Shown: positions 32,140 through 42,344 of the stretch, one piece after another
Layout of the letters: each line of letters opens with the position of its first letter
Position numbering within the stretch: the stretch's first letter is position 1
Assembly (NCBI GenBank): GCA_030407085.1
Contig: CM059584.1
Location: forward strand, 63,999,501 to 64,063,500
Direction of reading: 5' to 3'
DNA length: 64,000 bases
From: Trichopria drosophilae
Lineage: Eukaryota; Arthropoda; Insecta; Hymenoptera; Diapriidae
Position numbers and translations under genes: made by a program
The notes under the pieces: model-generated
The model's input: only the letters and a program-made list of their open reading frames with translations
Told to the model about the DNA's origin: nothing
The model's database searches: none

Positions 32140-33060
32140 TATGTTACAATGAATACCCTAAATTAATTTTAAAAAATTTTAATTTCTGAAAAAGTAATAA
32201 AAAACCGCGAAAAAAAATTCAAGATCAAGCGATATCTTTTCAGATCCGATTGGATCTAATGAGATCATATTTGATCTGGGTTTTGACCACATCTGCAGAG
32301 ATCTTGTAATTTTTATATCAAATTAGATCTAATCAGATATAACAAGATGTCATGTTAGATATTGTCTGATCTTGTCAATGATCTGATTAGATCTGAAGAA
32401 GATCTGATGAGATCTGAATAAGATCCTATTTGATCCAGTAATATCTGTGCAGATGTGGTGGCCATAACTCAGATCTGATTTGATCTGAACTTTATTTTCT
32501 CGGGAAATGAATTTTTGCAAGATTACTGTTTAGAAAGCTATTCCTCAGAAGAGTCGATAAAAAGTAATGAAATTTGGTATATATATTTACAGATGGAAAC
32601 AAAGTAAAGTATTAAAAACAAAAATCTGAAAAACCAATAATTAATTATAAAAAATTAAATTTGCAATAAAAAATTGAATTTTTTCAATTATTGAATTAAA
32701 ATGTAGTATTTGAAATTCATTTTCTTAAAAACCGCCAAATTTCGGACAAAAATGCAAACAACAAAAAATACTTAGAAGTAATCAGAGAATATAATACATT
32801 TTTTTAGAATTTTAAAATTTTAATTTAAAAAAATTTTTTTTTTAAAATAATTTATTAATGATTGGTTTTTCAGAATTTTGTTTCTACTGCTGTGTTTTGT
32901 ATTGATCTGTGAATATGTCTACCAAATTTAACTAATTTTTATCGATTCATTCCTGAGAAATTGTCTTTTAAACACCCGGTCGTACAAAAATTCAATTGTT
33001 CATAACTTTTTCAGAAATTAAAATTTGTTAAAAATATTTTAGGGTATTAATTTTTACATA
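32140..33060. mobile_element. 921-bp MITE with TA duplication
   Basis: The ends TATGTTACAATGAATACCCT and its imperfect complement (to 33060) are inverted over about 60 bp (shared TTTTAATTTCTGAAAAAGT). Comparison with the uninterrupted arm at 37100-37195 shows that the element interrupts CTTAG..GTTAAG..ACGTACC and leaves TA on both sides. This supports a Tc1/mariner-type non-autonomous element. No coding frame. Confidence 0.7.
32226..32500. repeat. GATC-dense foldback segment
   Basis: Sixteen GATC tetramers occur in about 260 bp, mostly as AGATCTGAT or GATCTGATTAGATCT variants, against about one expected. The segment is also a loose inverted repeat: CCACATCTGCAGAGAT near 32290 and its complement near 32450. 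Confidence 0.8.
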
Positions 33061-33443
33061 TAAGATAAACGTACCGATGAGGGGATATGTACCCCTTTGC
33101 TGGATAGACTAAGCGATTTTCGTTTGTTCTCTAAGCATGCATTAGGTTGTCCAGCTACACTGAGGAAAAAAATGAACGTGCACGCTCACCGGACAAACGA
33201 TAGTCTCCGCGTATGAGCGTTGCAATACTGCATACATAAGAACGCGGTGATGAGCGGCAACGGTAGGGGTACTATTCTACTACGCGGCCGCGAATATTGC
33301 GAGCGTACGTTCAGTGGTAGCGGTCCAGTATCGCCAACGATACTCACGGAGTTCCGTGGCAGGCATACTGGCCGCACATCGATGAACAAATCCCGAGCGT
33401 GCAGAAGCATATATAGTATAGTGTATTTTAAATTGACTTGGGT
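33061..33443 (+). repeat. Left inverted arm (Penelope-associated)
   Basis: The segment AACGTACCGAT..GTGCAGAAGCATATATAGTA is mirrored at 36765-37115 with some substitutions and one extra block on the right side. A shorter third copy of its end (GTGCAGAAGCATATATAGTA region) lies inverted near 35430-35460. Confidence 0.8.
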
Positions 33444-33592
33444 TAGATTTATATCTTTATTATATTTCATTTTGCTACATTTTTAAAACAAATTTTTTTT
33501 CTGTAATATTTTTGTTTATAACATGTATAAATGAATGTAATGTTTTATTTTTATATTTTTTGTTTAATTTTGTACATATTACAGATTATTTT

Positions 33593-33624
33593 CTGATGAG
33601 GACCTACAAATAAAGGTTGAAACG
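33593..33624 (+). ncRNA. Hammerhead-ribozyme-like core
   Basis: CTGATGAG, a possible stem II (GACC pairing with GGTT across a 10-base loop), then GAAAC reproduce the conserved hammerhead core order CUGAUGA - stem II - GAAA. Minimal hammerheads of this layout are known from Penelope-like elements, and this lies between Penelope-associated arms. Stem III and the cleavage triplet could not be established, so chance is possible. Confidence 0.3.
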
Positions 33625-33629
33625 TTATT

Positions 33630-34290
33630 ATTATTTTTTTATTGTATTTGAACATCGTAGTATTTTTTCCGTTAAACCAAGAAACATTTATTAAAACGTT
33701 TTCACTTATGAAACAAATGGACGGATAAGAAGAATTTCAATCAATTTCATATAGCATGTAATTGAAGAAAGTGCCGATAAAAACTATAACATATCCACTG
33801 TTTGATGGCTTAAATCTAACGATACATGAAAAGTTAAAAGTTCCAGAGATATACCTATATACAATTATAGATAATATTGGGTAAAAGTTAAATATTTAAA
33901 TTAAAACTTAACTACATTCAGTTAAAAGATAACGATCTAATGAGTCATTAAGTTAAATTAATATTAAATAATTTTCTAACTTCCAACTTAACTTTCAAAT
34001 TTTTAATTTCTTTTTAACTTTTACCCATTCGACGCTTCCTACGAAGAATGTAACATTTCAGTTTTCCCTATTTGAAATAACATAGGGAAAGCGCCAAATG
34101 TTACGTTCTTCGTAGGAGTCGTTGATATATAATTATATATAATTATATATAATTATTCATAATCCTTTATTTGACTATATATAACTATATATAATACACT
34201 TTTCGTAAATACAAAATGTACATATAATTACAAAAATCTATGTTCATTGTATGTACATATTATTCATTTTTGATATTATGCCTATTGTTA
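33630..34290. other. AT-rich spacer with a short hairpin
   Basis: Near 34030-34120 CGACGCTTCCTACGAAGAAT and its complement form an inverted pair, followed by ATATATAATTATATATAATT simple repeats. No gene. Confidence 0.4.
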
Positions 34291-34292
34291 TA

Positions 34293-35039
34293 CAGGGTCA
34301 TCGAAAAGTATCGGACCCCCCTAATATCTTCAGTTAGAATGCACTTAGGAGAAAATGTGCAATAGCAAAGTTGTATGGTTTCAAGCGGGGAGTAAGATGA
34401 TGACCTTGACTTTGACCTTGACCATGTCCTTCAAGGTCATTTCAAGGTCAATCTTATTTTTTTAAATAGAACCCCCTACATTTTATTGCATATTCTTATA
34501 GCTTATCTCGAGAGCTTTCCAAAACACTATAATAAAATATTTTTTTATTAAGTACTTTTTGAGTTATAAAGGTTTGAAGTTAACAATTTTTTGACACAAA
34601 ATGTAGAATATCTTGTAAAATATTATTTAGTTTTCAGTAATCATAACCTTAATACTTTTGTGCGCGGAATAATGAGACCAATTAATTGGTTTAAAGAAAA
34701 TACATTAATCGGATCCCCCTAATATTTTCAGTAAGAATGCATTTTGGAAAAACTTCAAACCTTTATAACTCAAAAAGTACTTAATAAAAAAATATTTTAT
34801 TATAGTGTTTTGGAAAGCTCTCGAGATAAGCTATAAGAATATGCAATAAAATGTAGGTGGTTCTATTTAAAAAAATAAGATTGACCTTGAAATGACCTTG
34901 AAGGACATGGTCAAGGTCAAAGTCAAGGTCATCATCTTACTCCCCGCTTGAAACCATACAACTTTGCTATTGGACATTTTCTCCTAAGTGCATTCTAACT
35001 GAAGATATTAGGGGGGTCCGATACTTTTCGATGACCCTG
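34293..35039. mobile_element. 747-bp mariner-type snapback MITE
   Basis: It starts CAGGGTCATCGAAAAGTATC, ends with the complement, and is flanked by TA on both sides. The two arms pair over about 300 bp each (GACCTTGACTTTGACCTTGA; TCTCGAGAGCTTTCCAAAAC) with very few differences, leaving a central loop of about 130 bp. CAGGGT-type ends and TA duplication are typical of Tc1/mariner derivatives. Confidence 0.85.
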
Positions 35040-35041
35040 TA

Positions 35042-35870
35042 TAATATAATAGAATAAAACAAGACATTCTGCAACTTTTACTGAGTACATTTGTACTAAA
35101 TTCATACCATGAACTCACTTCTGTATTGATATACTATAGCTTACGGGTCTACACTTTTTTTTTAACTTTGGGGGCCAATTTTCGTATTGTGTAACCAAAT
35201 ATTTCCAAATTCCACCATGCCTATCTTGTTCGAAATTTAATAAGCTTTAAAAGTAAAAAAGTTTCATTAAAATCGGTAGTAAAATGTGACCTACGGAACT
35301 CGATGAACGAAAATTAGTCTAACCATTGTACTGTTTGTCCACGGCGAACCTCCCTCCTCCTGCCAGCATCCACCCACTAGCCCCTTCCCCCCTGGCAGCA
35401 TCCTTTGATGGGACAAAACAGTCCTGGTAATACACTATACTATATATGCTTCTGCACATAATAAAGATATAAATCTAACCCGAGTCAAATATTATTTTCA
35501 AAGTTTAAAAAGAAAAAATGCAAGTTATAATATTATAAAAATCTTCTTATCTTTAAAATCTTATAGTGAAATGTGTCAAAAAAATATAAAAATAGTCTGT
35601 TGTATAATTTCTCGTCAATAAACCTATAATAAATTAAAACAAATTATGAGTAAAAAAAACTCAATAAGAAGATTTAAAATATTAAAATTAGATTGTACTT
35701 ATTACTGTATATGCATTGTACACTATACGAATAAATAAACGACATTGAACACGATATTTGACTTAACAAGAAAAACCTCGGAGATTCACAAATATCAATA
35801 TAAACTAATACAAGTGTATTTATGTATACAATAATATGACAGTTTAAATTTAAATAAAATGAATACAATA
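35042..35870. other. Spacer, partly Penelope-derived
   Basis: 35430-35500 repeats, inverted, parts of 33400-33470. The 3' UTR of the Penelope-like gene probably lies at 35680-35870. No other feature. Confidence 0.4.
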
Positions 35871-36764
35871 TTAAATTAATGGAAAATATGTATCAGGAAG
35901 ATAAGATTTTTCAAAACGAATGTTTACAGCATTTTTATTGGATTTAATAAAAAAGTTTTCCGTGTGTCTACGTTTATTAGAATTGTGTTCAGTAGCTAAA
36001 ATTTTGATTTTATCATGATCAAAATCATGTCCTATATTAATTCTATGTATAGTTAAGCCAGTATAATTTTCAACTTTAGAGTAAATATTTCTTTTATGTT
36101 CCAGAATTCTATTTTTAAGTAATCTCCCTGTTTGTCCGATATAAACTCTATTACAAAATTTACAATTAATTTGATAAACATCATTACGTTGGAAAGTATT
36201 TAATTTATCTTTAAAGGGTTTTATACCTCCTATATTTACATAAGCGGGTTTATGAACTATTCTAACATTCTGATTTGAAAAAATCTTTTTAATTTTTTCA
36301 GATACCCCTTTAACATATGGTATACTAACTGTCTTTAAAAATTGATTTTCATTGTGAAGGTTATACGAATTATATAATTTATGTACACGTTTTTTAACAA
36401 TATCATTTATGATATAATCAGGATAACCATTATCCCTTAAGATCTGTTTAGCAATTTTGATGTTTTTTCCTCTAAATTTTGGATCACAAAGTCAAATCGC
36501 TCTATCCAAAATACCACATGCAGTACCAAATAACATAAAGAATGGTTAGATTGAAAATTAAAATATCTACCAGAAAAAGTTTTTTTATGTTACCAATGGG
36601 TTGATAATTTACCATTATTATTTATAATTGCAATATCTAAAAAATTTAATTGGTTATTACATTTATTTTCTTTAAACTATTAAAAATAGGAAGAATATTA
36701 CTAATAAAATTAATAGGAATACTAGTAAAAATATCGTCCATATATCTATAATAAAAATGTAATT
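35871..36764 (-). pseudogene. Penelope-like element: RT end and GIY-YIG endonuclease
   Basis: On the minus strand the piece opens with the RT active site YRYMDDIF (about 36725-36750). A frameshift leads to NQLNFLDIAIINNNGKLSTH and SGRYFNF, then GILDRAI, an in-frame stop, and DPKFRGKNIKIAKQILRDNG. From about 36460 a frame of about 200 codons is open to the stop at 35871: IPYVKGVSEKIKKIF, then VYQINCKFCNRVYIGQTG (CxxC plus GIY-YIG), RILEHKRN, GHDFD and a catalytic-type Glu in TENFFIKSN. This RT plus C-terminal GIY-YIG order defines Penelope-like elements. The 5' part, including most RT motifs, is missing. Confidence 0.8.
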
Positions 36765-37195
36765 TAAAATACACTGTACTATATATGCTTCTGCACGCTC
36801 GGGATTTGTTCGGTACTCGCTACGGCACGCGTGTCGCTCAGTATTACATCGATGAGCGGCCAGTATGCCTGTCACGGAACTCCGTGAGTATCGTTGGCGA
36901 TACTGGACCCTACCACTGATCGTACGCTCGCAATATTCGCGGCCGCGTATTAGAATAGTATGCCTACCGTTGCCGCTCATCACCGCGTTCTTATGTATGC
37001 AGTATTGCAACGCTCATACGCGGAGACTATCGTTTGTCCGGTGAGCGTGCACGTTCATTTTTTCTCAGTGTATAGCATCGTTTTACTAATCATCCAGCTA
37101 TCGGTACGTTTACCTTAACCCGCTAAGAATCTGCAAAAAGGAACCTCAAAATCAACTAGTTTATTTTTGGTGGCCCACTTGAGAAAATTTGACTA
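36765..37195 (-). repeat. Right inverted arm (Penelope-associated)
   Basis: This is the mirror of 33061-33443 (36765-37115) and of 32060-32137 (37126-37195). The RT fragment abuts it directly at 36764. Uninterrupted, it serves as the reference for the MITE insertion in the left arm. Confidence 0.75.
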
Positions 37196-39190
37196 AAAAA
37201 AATTATGCAAGGGGTATAATATCATTATGGTAAATATCGACACGAAAGTCGTCTTCATTGCGAGGATTGAATTGGCTTTAATATTTGTAATATTGTTATG
37301 AAATCGTAATTTGCAAAATGCAAATCCCGCGTCTAATTTAAAAATCGTATTTTATCTCCCGCATGTTTGAAATCAAACTTCTCACTATCTTTTGTTTCGA
37401 TAATCATTTGTTTTCAATTGCTAAGATACAGAAACATCCATTAATGTAAAGAACATTTTTTTGTGTATTTTGTGAAATTAAAAGCAGCTCAAGAAATCGA
37501 TGGGCATCTGAACCTTGATTGAAGGTAAGTTTTGTCGTCGATGTTGAGGTTATTTTTATGATATACTTTTATAATTTATCAGTAATGTATTCAGTGAATG
37601 TTAGATTTGCACATATGTATTCCTTTACAATGTTTTTTTTTGTTTTGTGGAAAATCCGCATTGCCAAATTAACAATGTTTCCTCCATCGTCCATCACATT
37701 AGGTTCTCGGTATATCCTAACCTCCACTTGACTTTGTTTACATTTTGAGGTTAGGATATCCTGAAACCCTGATACTCCGAAAACCTGACGTGATTGGTAA
37801 AATTGGGCAACGGATTAGTTTTTCATGACTCAACATTTATAAGAACCACTATCACTGATTACAGTTACTCCCACGCGTTTTTTATAGTCCTGCGTATTCA
37901 ATGAAATTAATGATACTACAAAACATCTTTTAATGTAAATATTTTTTTTATATTCCTCACGTATGATATTTTTTCAATTACTTTCATTTTTATCGTAAAA
38001 TACTGGTACAGAGTGGGGTGAAAAAGCCATCTAGATTTTATATTACAATTCATCATCCACTTTTAATATAAAATCCATTAGGTACTATTCAACTGTTCAT
38101 TCTAGTTTCATTCATTTGAATTTTTAGTAGCGTAGTTTTAACGGTAATATTTACTATTAACCTGCCCTGCGAAACATATGTCAGTGAATATTTTAAAACT
38201 ATTTCGACTCATTCAGAAGCAATAACTGTTGATTAAGGATAAATTGTATTTAACACGTATTACATATTTAACACGTGTTACATATTTTTTAATTGTATCT
38301 TTAATTGCATATTATTATTAGCTTTTTGCAAAAATGATCATAGTGGGTTAAAAATGCAAACACTGTCAATTCATTTTCATGTGTGTTGTAATAACTTCTA
38401 ACCTTCTCATCTGCCAAAACGTCTCATAATTACCCTGCAAGACCTGTTCGATAGATCCAAATAGAGAATTTATTGTCTACGGTTTGAGTGGGTTCCTAAA
38501 ATAGTCCTAAAATTAACCAAAAAAACGGATTTTGGATTGATGGAATGTGTTTTTCGTCAATTTTAAGAAATTCACCCCCCCCCCCTCCGCGTGCTCAATT
38601 TTTATTGAAACGCAAGGTATAGAGAGGCAAATTCTTCGTCTTTTCAAGCTCTACAACTGTTATCGACGACATTTGGCTAGCTATTTATCGAAATGGGCTA
38701 ATCGCTAAAAACCTCAAGAAAAGGCAATTTTTCCCCTTTATGGGGGCATAACTGCTGAAATATTCATCCCAGCTGTATCGTCGAAGGTTGATGATTGAAT
38801 ATTAAATTGTTTACTTTATACATATATTGATGTATTAACTTCTGTTCTTACAGAAGTCAGAGATTGTAACAGATAGACTTTCAAACACTTTGATTAGTAT
38901 TTTATGTGTCTTGATTGAGACCAAAACACGAAGTTACAAGATACTTTCAGATTTTCTGGAAATACCCATTAGCATCAATAAATTTTGGGCGTTTATTTAT
39001 AAGTAAATAAAAAACACAATTTGAAAAAACGAAGTAATGTAGATTAATTATTGGCAACCAAGCGTATTTTATTACAAGTAAGTACCTACTTTAACTTATT
39101 TTTGCCGGATACTTTAAGGCCAGGAAATCTCAGATCTTCGTGCACATGATGATATTATAACATAAAAAGTTCATGAATGGCTGCTTCACC
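37196..39190. other. AT-rich spacer
   Basis: A short inverted pair, TATCCTAACCTC and GAGGTTAGGATA, occurs at about 37715-37760, and a C-run at about 38574-38585. No coding region is supported; the open frame 37519-37731 is AT-driven and hydrophobic. Confidence 0.4.
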
Positions 39191-39194
39191 CTAC

Positions 39195-42135
39195 TGTACA
39201 GGTACTAAAAGCTGGCCGAGCATCTATGGCAAAACCGACCCAAACTAATGCAAACGTTTGTTGCTCAATTGTTGCTCAAAAGTTGCCATAATCCCGTATT
39301 TGTTGCTCCCATATTTAAAAAAAAAAAGCAGGTTTGGCCAGCTTGTATAAAAGCTAGCCAAACATAGCTCAAAACATAAAAAAAACCTATCCTACAGAAA
39401 AAACAAGTACACAGCTAATTGTTGCTCATTTGTTGCTAAAAGATGACCCACAAAATATAGGGTTAACTCAAATGGATTCCTAAATTTAAAAAAAATAACT
39501 AGGTTTGGCTGACTTGCGTAGAAGCTGGCCAAACATAACAAATAAACGGAAATTACTCATACAATTGAAAAATCAAGCACACCCATAATTGTTGCTCAAT
39601 TGTTGCTAAAACATTAAGTAATGAAGATTTAATTACCTAAACCCCGTACACCTTAAAATAACATATGCAATATTTTCGAATATCATTCAAAACACGTTGG
39701 TGAACAGAGTGCAATAATAAACAAAATCAAAGGTAGAGACTACTATTCACCACTTCTCCATCGATTCTTACTGCTTTTAGGGACACAAATAAACAATTCT
39801 GGCAAAGTCCCATCCGCTTTGGCTGGTAAAATAAAGTTATACTATTTTCAAAAACACGAAATTCGTAAAACCTGGTCACTAAACAGGGTGGACTCATGGC
39901 TCGTTTAGACGTTGGCAACAATTATCCAGCAATTGTTGCTCGCTTTCTACTGTTTTTAGAAACATGAATAAACAATTCTGGCAAGGTTTCGTCCGGTTTG
40001 GCTGGTAAAATAAAAAGTTATACTAATTTCCAAAACCTGATATTCGTAAAATCTGGTCACTAAACAGGGTGGACTCATGGCTCTTTTAGACATTGGCAAC
40101 AATTTTCCAGCGATTGTGGCTCGCTTCCTACTGTTTTTAGAGACATAAATAAACAATTCTGGCAAGCAACCATCCGGTTTGGCTATTAAAATAAAAAGTT
40201 ATACTATTTTTAAAAACATGAAATTCGTAAAACCTGGTCACTAAACAGGGTGGACTCATGGCTCATTTAGACGTTTGCAACAATTATCCAGCAATTGTTG
40301 CTCGCTTTCTAATGTTTTTGGGATGTCAATAAACAATTCTGGCAAGGTTTCGTCCGGTTTGGCTGGTAAAATTAAAAGTTATACTAATTTTAAAAACGTG
40401 AAATTCGTAAAACCTGGTCACTAAACAGGGTGGACTCATGGCTCATTTAGACGTTGGCAACAATTATCCAGCAATTGTTGCCCACTTCCTTCTGTTTTTA
40501 GAGACATGAATAAACAATTCTGGCAAGGTACCATCCGGTTTGGCTATTAAAATAAAAAGTTATACTAATTTCAAAAACATGAAATTCGTAAAACCAGGTC
40601 ACTAAACAGGGTGGACTCATGGCTCATTTAGACGTTGGCAACAATTATCCAGCAATTGTTGCTCGCTTTCTAATGTTTTTGGGATGTCAATAAACAATTC
40701 TGGCAAGGTTTCGTCCGGTTTGGCTGGTAAAATTAAAAGTTATAATAATTTTAAAAACGTGAAATTCGTAAAACCTGGTCACTAAACAGGGTGGACTCAT
40801 GGCTCATTTAGACGTTGGCAACAATTATCCAGCAATTGTTGCTCACTTCCTTCTATTTTTAGGGATGTCAATAAACAATTCTGGCAAGGTTTTGTCCGGT
40901 TTGGCTATTAAAATAAAAAGTTAATATTAATTTCAAAAACATGAAATTCGTAAAACCTGGTTATTAAACAGGGCGGACTCATGGCTCGTTTAGACGTTGG
41001 CAACAATTATCCAGCAATTGTTGCTCACTTCCTTCTATTTTTAGGGATGTCAATAAACAATTCTGGCAAGGTTTCGTCCGGTTTGGCTATTAAAATAAAA
41101 AGTTATACTAATTTCAAAAACATGAAATTCGTAAAACCTGGTCACTAAACCGGGTGGACTCATGGCTCCATTACAAGGTGGCAACTATTATCCAACAATT
41201 GTTGCTAGATTCTAGTTGTTTTTAGGGATATAAATAAATCATTCTGACCTGAATAATTCCTGTCCTGCCATTAGTCCACCCTGCTTAGAGAGCTGATTTG
41301 ACGAATTTTCGTTATTCAAAATCGCATAACTTTTTATTTAACCAGCCAAACCGGACGGGACCTTGACAGGATTATTTATTTATGTCCCTAAAAACAGTCG
41401 GAATCGAGGAACAATTGCTGGATAATAGTTGCTACCTTCTAATGGTCCCATTAATCCACTTAGTATAGAGAGCTGATTTTACGAATTTTATATTATTCAA
41501 AATCGCATAACTTTTTATTTAACCAGCCAAACCGGACGGGACCTTGACAGGATTATTAATTTATGTCCCTAAAAACAGTCCGAATTAAGCAACAATTGCT
41601 GGATAATAGTTGCCACCTTCTAATGGACCCATTAATCCACTTACTATAGAGAGCTGATTTTACGAATTTTATATTATTCAAAATCGCATAACTTTTTATT
41701 TAACCAGCCAAACCGGACGGGACCTTAACAGGATTATTTATTTATGTCCCTAAAAACAGTAGGTATCGAGCAACAATTGCTGGATAATAGTCGCCAGCTT
41801 CTGAACGAGTCATTCATTAGTCCCCCCTACCTAAACCTACTTTTTTTTGTAAATATGGGAATCCATTTGACGAAACCCTATATTCTTTGAGTACTCTTTT
41901 ACCAACAAATGAGCAATGTACTTGTTTTTTTCTATAGGATAGGTTTTTTTTATATTTTGAGCTATGTTTGGCTAGCTTTTATACAAGCTGGCCAAACCTG
42001 CTTTTTTTTTTAAATATGAGAGCAACAAATACGGGATTAGGGCAACTTTTTAGCAACAATTGAGTAACATATGTTTGCATTAGTTTGGGTCGGTTTGGCC
42101 ATAGATGCTCGGCCAGCTTTTAGTACCTCTACAGT
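39195..42135. mobile_element. 2.9-kb foldback element with inverted satellite arrays
   Basis: The ends are inverted: GGTACTAAAAGCTGGCCGAG at the left and its complement near 42120 at the right. About 220 bp of each arm pair, including AAAGCTAGCCAAACATAGCTC and the AGCAACAATTG motif. Between them lie about eight plus-oriented units (39720-41260) and three inverted units (41270-41830) of a roughly 180-bp satellite. No coding frame. Confidence 0.8.
39720..41830. repeat. 180-bp satellite, 8 direct and 3 inverted units
   Basis: The unit contains GTCCGGTTTGGCTGGTAAAA, CACTAAACAGGGTGGACTCA and CAACAATTATCCAGCAATTG. From about 41270 the same parts appear complemented (AACCAGCCAAACCGGACGGG). Two sub-types differ by TGGTAAAAT or TATTAAAAT. 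Confidence 0.9.
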
Positions 42136-42344
42136 AGTACTGTACTCAATAAATTTGTTCATTGCAATTTTTCATGGAATTCACACTCTTGAAGGTTCAA
42201 GTACAATGATAATAATTAATTTGTAGATATTATTAATTAGCGTGCGTTGATTTTCAAGTCCACTCGTTAGTTAATCGTTTTGGTAATAGCTATCATACTG
42301 GTTTAGCGATTAGAATAAAAAGTTTCTGTATAATAATTTTTAGA

